In this document: piece after piece, positions 1 to 7,385 of the stretch | Layout of the letters: each line of letters opens with the position of its first letter | Numbering within the stretch: position 1 is the first letter of the stretch | Notes under the pieces: model-generated | Database searches by the model: none | Told to the model about the DNA's origin: nothing | The model's input: only the letters and a program-made list of their open reading frames with translations | Made by a program: the position numbers and the translations under genes | From: Actinomycetes bacterium | GTDB lineage: Bacteria > Actinomycetota > Actinomycetes > Actinomycetales > Cellulomonadaceae | Assembly (NCBI GenBank): GCA_023389455.1 | Contig: JAEWEJ010000021.1 | Location: forward strand, 1-13,221 | Direction: 5' to 3' | DNA: 13,221 nt

Positions 1-1
1 C

Positions 2-18
2 CCCGGGATGGTCCCGGG
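2..18 (-). terminator. Possible hairpin terminator after the pilin gene
   Basis: CCCGGGA and TCCCGGG form a perfect 7-bp inverted repeat with a 3-base loop, about 30 bases past the pilin stop codon on the minus strand. No T-run follows within the window, which starts here. High-GC actinobacteria often have such tract-less hairpins, but short GC palindromes also arise by chance at this composition. Confidence 0.35.
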
Positions 19-47
19 ACGCGCGTCGACGTCGATGAGGGGTGAGG

Positions 48-275
48 TCACTCGCCGGCCTTACCGATCTTGCCGAACTCCTCGACGATCTTGTCCGTCA
101 GCTTGAACTTGTTGACGGCGGCGATGACCGCGCCCACGAGGATGACGGCGATGATGACGATGCCGAGGTACTCCAGCGTGCCCTGGCCGGAGTCGCGGCC
201 GCGGGCCAGACGGTCCTGCAGGGTGTCCGCGGCGTGCATCGCGCGGACCTGGGCGTTGACGAACATGCGCGTCAT
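48..275 (-). CDS. flp: Flp-type major pilin precursor
   Basis: This 75-residue protein looks like the Flp/Fap pilin that polymerises into the tad pilus. It has a 30-residue hydrophilic, basic leader ending in Gly30, then QGTLEYLG, then a hydrophobic stretch (about residues 37-54) and a short charged tail. The Flp signature is G^XXXXEY: cleavage by a prepilin peptidase after Gly30 would leave a 45-residue pilin with Glu at +5 and Tyr at +6. I chose the ATG at 275 over an upstream in-frame start at 380 because AAGGAG lies 8 bases before it and the upstream residues are not pilin-like. The gene is the last of the tad set, 160 bases after the response regulator gene, so it may have its own promoter. 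The processing enzyme is not in the window. Assignment is by motif, size and context. Confidence 0.9.
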   Translation of the reverse strand: MTRMFVNAQVRAMHAADTLQDRLARGRDSGQGTLEYLGIVIIAVILVGAVIAAVNKFKLTDKIVEEFGKIGKAGE

Positions 276-354
276 CTCGGTGCTCCTTGGTCGGTGTCCG
301 GCTGCTGCCGGTCGGTCCCTCGCCCGCCGCTCGCGGGCCGTGCTGACGGGAGGA

Positions 355-360
355 ACGCTA
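355..360 (-). promoter_or_regulatory. Candidate -10 element for the pilin gene
   Basis: The minus strand reads TAGCGT here, fitting the TAnnnT pattern of actinobacterial -10 boxes. Transcription would start near 348, giving a leader of about 70 bases before the pilin ATG. No convincing -35 box is seen at 17-18 bases, so this is a weak call supported mainly by its place in the only sizeable gap inside the tad locus. Confidence 0.3.
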
Positions 361-390
361 CGGATGTCCGGTACGTGCACGGCGGGTCCC

Positions 391-412
391 CGGGCCCAAC
401 ATCGGGCCCAAC
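391..412. repeat. Tandem 10-bp direct repeat upstream of the pilin gene
   Basis: CGGGCCCAAC occurs at 391-400 and again at 403-412, separated by two bases (12-base period). The pair lies just upstream of the candidate pilin -10 box and downstream of the response regulator gene. Each copy contains the self-complementary GGGCCC. It could be an operator, for instance for the NarL-type regulator encoded next door, but that is inference from position only. Confidence 0.5.
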
Positions 413-420
413 CCGCGCCC

Positions 421-435
421 GGCCCACCGTGGGCC
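421..435 (-). terminator. Possible hairpin directly after the response regulator stop
   Basis: GGCCCA and TGGGCC pair around the 3-base loop CCG (7-bp arms if the loop is read as one base), immediately after the TGA at 436-438. There is no T-tract. It could end or attenuate the long tad transcript and so separate it from the pilin gene, but the stem is short and the region is GC-rich. Confidence 0.35.
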
Positions 436-1113
436 TCACGGCCGGTTCAGCCAGACGGCCACGGCCTCGGCCCGGGTGCTGACACCGAGCCGCGCGAAGA
501 TGTGGTTGACGTGGTTCTTCACCGTCTTCTCCGACAGGAAGCACTCCTTCGCGATCGCGCCGTTCGTGCGGCCCTGCGCGACGAGCTCCATGATCTCCCG
601 CTGCCGTTCGGACAGCCCGAGGTCGCTGCGGGGTGCGGTCGGCGCGGGGGCCGGCGCCGCGCGCAGCGCCGCGGCCGCGGGGGCCGACAGGAGGACGGAG
701 CCCGACGCCACGGCCTGGACGGCGCGCTCGAGCTCCGCCGCGCTGAAGTGGCCGTGCACCAGGTAGCCGTGGGCCCCGGCCTCCAGCGCCGCCCGGACGA
801 CCTCGGGTGCGTCGGAGTAGGTCAGCATGAGGACGTGCGACCAGGCCCGCACCTCGGCCGTGACCTGCACGCCGTCGCGCCGGGGCATGCGCACGTCCAT
901 CAGGACGACGTCCGGCTGGGTCGCCCGCACGACGCGCACGGCCTCCTCCCCGTCCGCCGCCTCGCCGACCCACCGCATCAGCGGGGACGCCTCCACCAGG
1001 CTGCGCAGCCCCATGCGGATCACCGCGTTGTCGTCGACGACGACGACGGTGATCGGCGTGAGCGCGCCGTGCTCGACCGGTGGGGTCGTGGCCGTCAGGA
1101 TCTCATCGGACAC
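436..1113 (-). CDS. NarL/LuxR-family response regulator
   Basis: This 225-residue protein is the likely partner of the kinase gene just upstream. The N-terminal receiver domain (about 21-135) has the acidic pair Asp27-Asp28, the phosphoacceptor Asp73 in LMDVRMP and Thr98 in MLTYSD. After an Ala/Pro-rich linker, a LuxR-type helix-turn-helix (about 165-223) begins LSERQREIMELVAQGRTN and includes the recognition segment SEKTVKNHVNHIFARLG. The receiver's usually conserved lysine, seen as GYLLK in relatives, is His120 here (GYLVH). The start is GTG, with AAGGAG 8 bases upstream, and it overlaps the kinase gene by 11 bases, so the two are probably translated together. It is expected to bind DNA when phosphorylated. 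The tad and pilin promoters are plausible targets but unproven. Confidence 0.92.
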   Translation of the reverse strand: MSDEILTATTPPVEHGALTPITVVVVDDNAVIRMGLRSLVEASPLMRWVGEAADGEEAVRVVRATQPDVVLMDVRMPRRDGVQVTAEVRAWSHVLMLTYSDAPEVVRAALEAGAHGYLVHGHFSAAELERAVQAVASGSVLLSAPAAAALRAAPAPAPTAPRSDLGLSERQREIMELVAQGRTNGAIAKECFLSEKTVKNHVNHIFARLGVSTRAEAVAVWLNRP

Positions 1114-2272
1114 CCTGGGTCTCCTTCGCGGGCTCGATGCGGACGGTGACGGCGGTCCCCTCACCGGGCGCCGAGGTGAGGTGCAGCCGTGCACCCGCGA
1201 TATGCGCGCGCTCGCGCATGCCGACGAGGCCGTAGTGCCCGTGCGGCCCCGCCGGGTCGTCGCCGGGCACGAAGCCCACTCCGTCGTCGCGGACCTCGAC
1301 GACCACGCTGCCGTCCGGCGCCCCCGTGAGGGAGACGACCACCTGTGCCGCGTGCGCGTGCCGCCGCACGTTCTCGAGGGCCTCGCCCACGATCGCGATG
1401 ACCTCGTAGCGCGCGCCCGTGGACAGGTCCACGGCCCGGGTCGCACGGAACTCGCAGCCCGTGCCCGTGCGCTCCTGCCACGCGGCGCAGAGGTCGGCGA
1501 GCACCTGCGCCAGCGGACGGTCCGGCTGGTCGGCGCGCATGCGGGTGAGGAGCTCGCGCGCCTCGGTCGCGGCGCGGTCCGCGGCGACGGCCAGCAGGTC
1601 GGCCTGGAGGCGGGCGGTGGCGGGGTCGGTGTCAACCCAGCGGGGCAGCGTCTGCGCCGCGAGCGCGATCCCGTGCAGCGTCTTGCCCAGCGAGTCGTGC
1701 ATCTCACGGGCCAGGCGCGCGCGCTCGTCCGCCGCGGCGGCGGAGCGCCGGCTCTCGCCCAGCAGCCGCTGCACCTCGACGTCCCGCTCGTGCGCGCCGC
1801 GCACGACGGAGCCGACGGCCGCGAGCGCGACGTAGAGCGTGGGCACGCCCAGGGTGGTCATGAAGCCGTCCGCGTCCTGCCCGTCCGACAGCATGGCGAG
1901 CAGGTAGCCCGCGACGAGCACGACGGCCGCCAGCGCCGCGACGCGCCGTTCGAACACGACGCCCGCGATCAGGGCCGTCGAGAACGTGGCCAGGACCAGC
2001 GGGCTCTCGACGCCCACCAGGGCGACCGTCCCGAGCGACAGGACGATGTCGAGCACGACGGCCAGGGGGTGGCGGGCCACGAACGCCTCGACCGCGGGCG
2101 AGTAGAGCTGCACGAAGGTGGTGACCGACAGCACGAGGATGCACAGCAGCACCGGGGCGGCCAGCGCGCTGCCGGCGAAGCCGACGAGCGCGACGGCGAT
2201 CGCGCCGAGCCGCACCAGCAGCGCGACCGCGACGACACGCTGGTCGAAGTCCCGGGGTTCCTGCCGCATCAC
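1103..2272 (-). CDS. Membrane histidine kinase (NarL-partner type)
   Basis: This 389-residue sensor kinase begins with about five or six hydrophobic segments between residues 12 and 157 with only short connecting loops, so no large external sensing domain is visible. A short coiled linker leads to the HisKA_3 dimerisation helix with ARLAREMHDSLGKTLHG, where His192 is the predicted phosphorylation site. The HATPase domain has the N box EALENVRRHAHA (Asn301), the G1 box DDGVGF (329-334) and the G2 region HYGLVGMRERA, then GEGT (370-373). The start could be GTG at 2272 (4-base GTGA overlap with tadC) or the next codon, ATG at 2269 (TGATG overlap, slightly better spacing to GGCGGG); the difference is one residue. 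It is coupled to the regulator gene behind it. The signal is unknown; with so little outside the membrane it may sense membrane or pilus-assembly state, which is inference. Confidence 0.92.
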   Translation of the reverse strand: MMRQEPRDFDQRVVAVALLVRLGAIAVALVGFAGSALAAPVLLCILVLSVTTFVQLYSPAVEAFVARHPLAVVLDIVLSLGTVALVGVESPLVLATFSTALIAGVVFERRVAALAAVVLVAGYLLAMLSDGQDADGFMTTLGVPTLYVALAAVGSVVRGAHERDVEVQRLLGESRRSAAAADERARLAREMHDSLGKTLHGIALAAQTLPRWVDTDPATARLQADLLAVAADRAATEARELLTRMRADQPDRPLAQVLADLCAAWQERTGTGCEFRATRAVDLSTGARYEVIAIVGEALENVRRHAHAAQVVVSLTGAPDGSVVVEVRDDGVGFVPGDDPAGPHGHYGLVGMRERAHIAGARLHLTSAPGEGTAVTVRIEPAKETQGVR

Positions 2273-3168
2273 ACCCCGCCGAAGATGGCGCCGAAGTCGA
2301 CGTCGAGGCCCACCCAGAGCCCGACGAAGATGAAGATCAGCGCGCCCGGCACGAGCACCATGGAGGTCACGAGCGTCACGCGCGGCGACGCCTTGGCGGC
2401 CGCCTGGCGCTGCCGCTGGCCACTGGCGTTGCGCATGTCCTCCGCGATGCGCTGCAGCGACTCCGCGAGCGGTGCGCCGAGCTCCTGGGACTGCAACAGC
2501 GCCGACACGAACTGCCCGACCGACTCCGACGCGCTGCGCCGACGCAGGTCGCTGAACGCCTGCCGCACCGACGCACCGTTCGCGATCTGGTGCAGCGTGA
2601 GGTCGATCTCCTCCGCGAGGGGCCCCTCGAAGTGCTGGGACACGCGCGACAGCGCGGCGCGGAAGTTCACGCCCGCCATCACGGTGACCGCCAGGACGTC
2701 GAGGAAGTCCGGCAGGTCCCGGTCCATGCGCTCACGCCGTCGACGCTGGGCGGCGGCGAGCCGGCTCACCGGCAGCAGCACCGGGATCAGCAGGCTGAGC
2801 AGGGCCAGCAGGGTCTCGTCGAGCAGCAGGAGCAGCGCGACGAGCGGCAGGCACAGGATCATCCACCACGCGGTCCGCATGAGGAAGCCGTCGACCGTCA
2901 TGCCGTCGGGCCGGCCGGCCTCGTCGATGCGGCGCTGGACGGCCGCGACGCGCTGCGGGCCCAGCAGGCGGCGCATCCACGGCACCTGCGCGGTCGCGAG
3001 GCGCTCGAGCGGGGACTGGCCCTCGGCACGGCGCCGCTGCTCCTCGCGCAGCAGGTCGAGGTCCTCGACGGCCAGCGTGTCCATGGCGTCCGTACGCACC
3101 GCGCGCCAGCCGACCATCAGCAGGGCGACGGCGAGGGCGCCGAGCACCCCGGCGACCAGCCCGGTCAT
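2269..3168 (-). CDS. tadC: TadC-like platform protein, T2SF domain
   Basis: This 299-residue protein is a predicted inner-membrane platform component of the Flp pilus machine, acting with TadB and the TadA motor. It has a hydrophobic N-terminus (about 3-20), a charged cytoplasmic stretch, two adjacent membrane segments (about 100-135), a GspF/T2SF domain (about 150-255) and a last membrane helix (about 266-288). The segment DLPDFLDVLAVTVMAGVNFR and the following SQELGAPLAESLQRIAEDMR are typical of the TadC branch. The ATG at 3168 overlaps the tadB stop by four bases (ATGA), with GAGG eight bases upstream. The order tadA-tadB-tadC is the usual one. Length and topology match the family. Confidence 0.9.
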   Translation of the reverse strand: MTGLVAGVLGALAVALLMVGWRAVRTDAMDTLAVEDLDLLREEQRRRAEGQSPLERLATAQVPWMRRLLGPQRVAAVQRRIDEAGRPDGMTVDGFLMRTAWWMILCLPLVALLLLLDETLLALLSLLIPVLLPVSRLAAAQRRRRERMDRDLPDFLDVLAVTVMAGVNFRAALSRVSQHFEGPLAEEIDLTLHQIANGASVRQAFSDLRRRSASESVGQFVSALLQSQELGAPLAESLQRIAEDMRNASGQRQRQAAAKASPRVTLVTSMVLVPGALIFIFVGLWVGLDVDFGAIFGGV

Positions 3169-4085
3169 CCGTCGAACCTCGTCATCCGCCGGATCAGCAC
3201 GAACCCCGCCACGAACAGCGAGGAGCCGACGACGAGCGCACCACGTCCGAGCCAGTCCTCCGTCATCGCGGCCACGGTGCCCGGGCGCAGCGCGTTGAGC
3301 AGGAAGAGCAGGCCGAACCCCATCGCGATCACCATGTAGCCGGTCGCCGTGGACTGCGCCAGGATCGTGCGCACCTCGCGCCGGATCTCCTTGCGCACCT
3401 CGAGCGTCTCGGCGATGTCACGCAGGGCCGTGACCAGCGAGCCGCCGCTGCGCGAGCTCACGAGCAGCGTCGACGCCAGGACGGCGACCTCGCGGGACGG
3501 CAGCCGGGTCGTCAGCTCCCCGATGGCGGTCTCGAGGCTCTCGCCGAAGCGCATGCGCGCCGCGACCCGGGTCATCTCCGGCCCGGCCGGTGCGTCGAGC
3601 TCGTTGGCCGCGAGCGCGATGGCCGACGCGATCGACAGCCCGGCACCGGTGGCGTTCGACAGCAGCCGGGCCAGCTCCGGCATCTGGCCGATGAAGGCCT
3701 CGTTGCGCCGCTGCTGCGCGCGCGACAGGTAGAAGCGGATGCCCACGACCACGGCCACGATGCCCAGCAGCCCGAAGACGGGCGCCAGGCCGACCGCCAT
3801 CACCCAGCCCACGAGCGCGCCCCCGCCGACGGCCACGAGGGTGACCGCGAGCGGCGAACGCTGCTCGCCGGCGAGCAGCAGCTGCTCCTCCGTCCAGCGG
3901 CCCAGGCGGATGCGCCGGAACTGCCGGTCCCAGTCCGCGAAGCGCGCGCCACGGCCGAGGTCCGCGTCCTCGACGCCGGCGACGAGCGCGCGGCGGCGCG
4001 AGCTCACGGCGCTGAGGTTGGCGACGCCGACGATGAGCGCCAGGCACGCGGTGAGGACGAGGACGAGGATCGTCACGACGATCAC
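3165..4085 (-). CDS. tadB: TadB-like platform protein, T2SF domain
   Basis: This 306-residue predicted membrane protein partners TadC as the base of the pilus assembly platform. It has an N-terminal helix (about 3-22), a cytoplasmic segment, a membrane pair (about 79-119), a T2SF domain (about 130-255) with GQMPELARLLSNATGAGLS and SGGSLVTALRDIAETLEVR, and C-terminal helices (about 249-265 and 283-298). I took the GTG at 4085 as the start. It overlaps the tadA stop in a GTGA junction, and GGAGG lies seven bases upstream. Longer in-frame extension to 4271 runs inside tadA and is not TadB-like. The gene is translationally coupled on both sides. Confidence 0.9.
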   Translation of the reverse strand: MIVVTILVLVLTACLALIVGVANLSAVSSRRRALVAGVEDADLGRGARFADWDRQFRRIRLGRWTEEQLLLAGEQRSPLAVTLVAVGGGALVGWVMAVGLAPVFGLLGIVAVVVGIRFYLSRAQQRRNEAFIGQMPELARLLSNATGAGLSIASAIALAANELDAPAGPEMTRVAARMRFGESLETAIGELTTRLPSREVAVLASTLLVSSRSGGSLVTALRDIAETLEVRKEIRREVRTILAQSTATGYMVIAMGFGLLFLLNALRPGTVAAMTEDWLGRGALVVGSSLFVAGFVLIRRMTRFDG

Positions 4086-5485
4086 GAGACCTCCTCCACC
4101 TGCGGCGGCGCCTGCTCGGCGGGAGCCGCGTCCGGGACGACGTGGGGGCGCGTGGCCTGCCTGCCCATCGCCTCGCCCGCGACGCGCAGGCGGTCGACCA
4201 GCGGCTGCGGGATGGGCCGCCGGACGAACTGCCCGGGCGGGCCGGCGCCGTTCGGCGCCTCGGGGTCCCACCGCATGATCGGTTCGACCGCGAAGTCCTC
4301 ACGGTGGCGCGACGAGACCCAGCCGACCTCGACCACGCGCCGGGTGCCGTCCGAGCCGCGCAGCAGCTGCACGACGATGTCGACCGCGTTGTTCACCTGG
4401 TCGCGCAGCGCGTGGAACGGCACCTCGACGTCGCTCATCGAGGCGAGGGTCTCGAGCCGGATCAGGGCGTCGACGGTCGTGTTCGCGTGCACGGTGGCGA
4501 GCGAGCCCTCGTGGCCGGTGTTCATCGCCTGCAGCATGTCGAGCGCCTCACCGCCGCGGACCTCGCCGACGATGATGCGGTCGGGGCGCATGCGCAGGGC
4601 GTTGCGCACCAGGTCGCGGATCGTCACCTGCCCGTGGCCCTCGACGTTCGGGGGGCGCGTCTCGAGGCGCACGACGTGCTCCTGGGACAGCGAGAGCTCG
4701 GCGGCGACCTCGATCGTGATGATGCGCTGACGCCCCTGGATGAAGGCGGACAGCGCGTTGAGCATCGTCGTCTTCCCGGACGACGTGCCGCCCGAGACGA
4801 TGATGTTCATCCGCGCCCGGACGCAGGCCGCGAGCAGCTCGGCGGTGGGGCCGTCGAGGCTGTTGCGGTTGAGCAGCTCGTCCAGGCCGTACGACTTGGG
4901 GAACAGCCGGATCGTGACCGTCGGCCCGTTGAGCACCAGCGGCGGCAGGATGACGTGCACGCGCGCACCGCGCGGCATCCGCTCGTCCGGGGGCAGGCGC
5001 GCGTCGACCATGGGGCTCGACTCGTCGACGCGCCGGTTGACCGTCGAGACGATGCGGTCGATCGTCTGGCGCAGCTGCTCCTCGGAGGCGAACGCCGTGG
5101 CGACGCGCTCGACCTGGCCGTAGCGCTCGACGTAGATCGTCGAGGGGCCGTTGATCATGATCTCGGAGACGGTGTCGTCGGCGAGCAGCGGCTCCAGGAC
5201 GCCGAGCCCGATCGACTCGTCCACCACGCGCCGCACGAGGGCGTTCCGCTCGCGCGTGGTGAGGATGACGCCCTCGGCCGACACCAGGTGCGCGACGACA
5301 CGCTCCAGGCGGATCCGGCGCTGCGCGGCGTCGAGCTTGCCGAGCTCGTGGAGGTCGACCTCGTCCAGCAGCTTGGCCTTGAACGAGGCGACCAGCGACT
5401 CGTCCAGCTCGTTGCGCGTGGTGATCGGCAGCGCCGCGTCCGCGTCCCCCGCGCGCGAGCCCCAGTCGCCGTACCCGCCGCTCAT
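4082..5485 (-). CDS. tadA: TadA/CpaF-type pilus assembly ATPase
   Basis: This 467-residue secretion ATPase (GspE/PilT superfamily, CpaF branch) should power pilin polymerisation at the cytoplasmic face of the TadB/TadC platform. An N-terminal domain (to about 200) is followed by the motor core: Walker A SGGTSSGKTT (231-240), the Asp-box region RIITIEVAAELSL (254-266), the run VVRLETRPPNVEG, Walker B RIIVGEVRGGEALDMLQAM with Glu308, and the His box TGHEGSLATVHANT (323-336). The Asp box, usually IED(A/T)AEL, reads IEVAAEL: the aspartate is Val260 (codon GTC). A Pro/Ala/Glu-rich tail follows residue 435. The ATG overlaps the upstream stop by one base (TGATG) and has no strong ribosome binding site, so it probably depends on reinitiation. 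Confidence 0.93.
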   Translation of the reverse strand: MSGGYGDWGSRAGDADAALPITTRNELDESLVASFKAKLLDEVDLHELGKLDAAQRRIRLERVVAHLVSAEGVILTTRERNALVRRVVDESIGLGVLEPLLADDTVSEIMINGPSTIYVERYGQVERVATAFASEEQLRQTIDRIVSTVNRRVDESSPMVDARLPPDERMPRGARVHVILPPLVLNGPTVTIRLFPKSYGLDELLNRNSLDGPTAELLAACVRARMNIIVSGGTSSGKTTMLNALSAFIQGRQRIITIEVAAELSLSQEHVVRLETRPPNVEGHGQVTIRDLVRNALRMRPDRIIVGEVRGGEALDMLQAMNTGHEGSLATVHANTTVDALIRLETLASMSDVEVPFHALRDQVNNAVDIVVQLLRGSDGTRRVVEVGWVSSRHREDFAVEPIMRWDPEAPNGAGPPGQFVRRPIPQPLVDRLRVAGEAMGRQATRPHVVPDAAPAEQAPPQVEEVS

Positions 5486-5820
5486 CAGGAGACCGTCCGG
5501 GGCAGCACGGCGTACCGGGTGACGGTCATCTGCGGCAGGAAGCCGACCTGCACCGTCTGCACCTGCAGACGCACACCGCCCGTGGCGGGGTAGGTGATGC
5601 GCTCGACCTCGACCGCACCCGGCAGCGACCGCTCGACGGCGGCAGGGACCGAGCGCCCGAGGCTCAGGGCCCGCGCGCCGTCGCGGACCGCCTGGTTGGC
5701 GGCGTGCACCGTGTAGACCGCGGACGCGGCGTACAGCAGCGCACCCATGACCATGACGACCACCGGCACCAGCCCGACGAGCTCGAGGGACGCGGAGCCC
5801 CCGTCACGACGCCGCCTCAC
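5485..5820 (-). CDS. TadE/TadF-like pseudopilin
   Basis: This 111-residue protein has a short basic N-terminus (VRRRRDGG), then SASLELVGL and one hydrophobic helix (about 14-37), followed by an extracytoplasmic domain of about 70 residues. The segment G8^SASLE keeps prepilin-type geometry: Gly, four residues, then Glu13 at +5, and AANQAVRDGARALS after the helix is typical of TadE-like proteins. TadE and TadF are minor pseudopilins processed by the prepilin peptidase and needed for pilus assembly. The start GTG at 5820 overlaps the previous stop (GTGA), giving coupling without a well-placed ribosome binding site. Whether it is the TadE or the TadF equivalent cannot be told from sequence alone; its partner is probably the pseudopilin fused to the upstream ATPase. 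Confidence 0.82.
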   Translation of the reverse strand: MRRRRDGGSASLELVGLVPVVVMVMGALLYAASAVYTVHAANQAVRDGARALSLGRSVPAAVERSLPGAVEVERITYPATGGVRLQVQTVQVGFLPQMTVTRYAVLPRTVS

Positions 5821-7385
5821 GACTCGCGCACCACCTCTCGTGCGATGGTCACGGACCACGGCGCCTGGAGCACGCCCGGCGCGACCAGCGGGACACGCGC
5901 CTCGACCTCCACGGCGGCGGGCCGGACGGCGTCGAAGCGGACCGCCACCCCGCTGCGCATGCCTGCCGGGAAGACGTCGAGCACCGCGTCCCGCGTCTGC
6001 CACGCCGGCTCCTCCAGCGCCACGGAGCGGGCGGCCTGCTGCGCGGCGTACCCGGTCCAGACGGCCGTCATGCCCGCCCAGCCGAGCTGCCAGACGAGCG
6101 CGCACACCAGCAGCACGACCGGCAGGACGCCGAGGAACTCCACCGACACCTGACCGGCGTCGCCGGCGACCGCGGCACGGCGACCGCGGGGCTTGTCGGG
6201 CACCGGCTCCTCGCCGCCCGGGGACGCGAGCCGTCCGACGCCCACCGCCCGGCCGAGGGACCGCACGGCCCGCCACCAGCCGACGTCGGTGACGAGCTCG
6301 GGGCTGCGCGAGTTCACCGACGACTCGAGCTTCTTGCCCATCTCCGGCACGACCACGTCCAGCACCGGCGACGGGGACAGCCGGCGGGCGACGTCCGGCT
6401 GGACCTCGTCCGCCCGGCTCGAGCGGTTGAGCAGCACGGAGACGTGCTCCGGGCGGCGCACCTGCAGCGTGTCCCACGCAGCGACGTTGCGACGCAGCGC
6501 GCGCAGGCTGATGAGGTCGGGCGTCGCGACGACCACGACCTCGTCGGCGATCTCGACGGCCGCGGCCTGCACCGGCGTGACACGGGCGCCGACGTCGATC
6601 ACGACGAGGTCGTACTGCTGGCGCAGCAGCGCGACGATCTGCCGGATCGCGGACGGCGTGACGTGCTCGGTCTCCCGCACGTCCGCGGGGGGCAGCAGCA
6701 GGTGCAGCCCGGACTCGTGCACGAACACCGCGTCCGCGACCGTGCGCAGCGACAGGTCGTCCGACACCTTCGCGAGGTCGGCGACCGACGTGCGGTACCG
6801 CGCCTCGACGAAGCTCGTGACGTCGCCCTTCTCGAGGTCCAGGTCGACCACGAGGACCTTCAGCGCGGGCAGCTCACGGCGCACGTCCCACGCGAGGTGC
6901 GTCGCGAACGTCGTCGTGCCGACCCCGCCCTTGGTCCCCGAGACGGCCAGGACGAGGGCGCGCCCCCGGCTGGTCGTCCCCTCCGACAGCGACTGGACGA
7001 AGCCCTGCATGTGGCGGGACCAGTCGAGGGCGCTCTGCACGCGCTGCTGCACGTCGGTGAACGACAGGGGGTACGCGAGGACGCCGCGCGCCCCGGCGTC
7101 CATCGCGTCCGCGAGCGCCTCGGGGTCGCTCTCCGAGGTCAGCACCACCACGACGGAGGCGGGACGGCGGATCGACAGGTCACGGATGACCTGGTGCACG
7201 GGCTCGGGGCCGAGCGTGTCGTGCACGAGGACGAGCGCCGGCTCGCGGGCGATCACCAGGTTGGTCAGCTCACCGGTGGTCTCGGCGACGCCGACGACCT
7301 CGACCTCGGCGGCCTCGGCCAGCTGCGCGCGCAGCTCGTAGGCGAGGGTCTGGTCGGCACAGCCGATCACGACTCCGGCGGCCAT
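5817..7385 (-). CDS. tadZ: TadZ/CpaE ATPase fused to a TadE-like pseudopilin
   Basis: This continuous 522-residue frame joins two tad functions. Residues 1-125 resemble a response-regulator receiver (Asp56, Thr83), with the conserved Lys position apparently Tyr105. Residues 143-370 are a MinD/ParA-like P-loop ATPase with deviant Walker A GTKGGVGTTTFA (signature Lys152; the second Lys position is Thr157), a Walker A' VLVVDLDLEKGDVT and a Walker B LVVIDVGARV. TadZ/CpaE places the pilus machine in the cell. After a linker (371-410), residues 411-522 are TadE-like: G411^QVSVEFLG with Glu416 at +5, a hydrophobic helix (about 417-437) and YAAQQAARSVAL. I read the junction codon by codon and found no stop or shift. 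Cleavage after Gly411 would free a 111-residue pseudopilin. A GTG at 6203 preceded by GAGGAG may be an internal start for the TadE part. The ATG overlaps cpaB (TGATG), with GAGGGGG upstream. Confidence 0.88.
   Translation of the reverse strand: MAAGVVIGCADQTLAYELRAQLAEAAEVEVVGVAETTGELTNLVIAREPALVLVHDTLGPEPVHQVIRDLSIRRPASVVVVLTSESDPEALADAMDAGARGVLAYPLSFTDVQQRVQSALDWSRHMQGFVQSLSEGTTSRGRALVLAVSGTKGGVGTTTFATHLAWDVRRELPALKVLVVDLDLEKGDVTSFVEARYRTSVADLAKVSDDLSLRTVADAVFVHESGLHLLLPPADVRETEHVTPSAIRQIVALLRQQYDLVVIDVGARVTPVQAAAVEIADEVVVVATPDLISLRALRRNVAAWDTLQVRRPEHVSVLLNRSSRADEVQPDVARRLSPSPVLDVVVPEMGKKLESSVNSRSPELVTDVGWWRAVRSLGRAVGVGRLASPGGEEPVPDKPRGRRAAVAGDAGQVSVEFLGVLPVVLLVCALVWQLGWAGMTAVWTGYAAQQAARSVALEEPAWQTRDAVLDVFPAGMRSGVAVRFDAVRPAAVEVEARVPLVAPGVLQAPWSVTIAREVVRES

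Noticed and set aside
827..3298. 823-codon plus-strand open frame opposite the regulator, kinase and tadC genes
   Set aside because: The translation is low-complexity Arg/Ser/Asp/His-rich and lies opposite well-supported genes; it is a shadow.
6120..6230. A frameshift or assembly error that joins separate tadZ and tadE genes
   Set aside because: The frame reads cleanly through the linker with no stop, and both sides use the same frame. A sequencing error cannot be excluded without reads, but nothing in the sequence suggests one.
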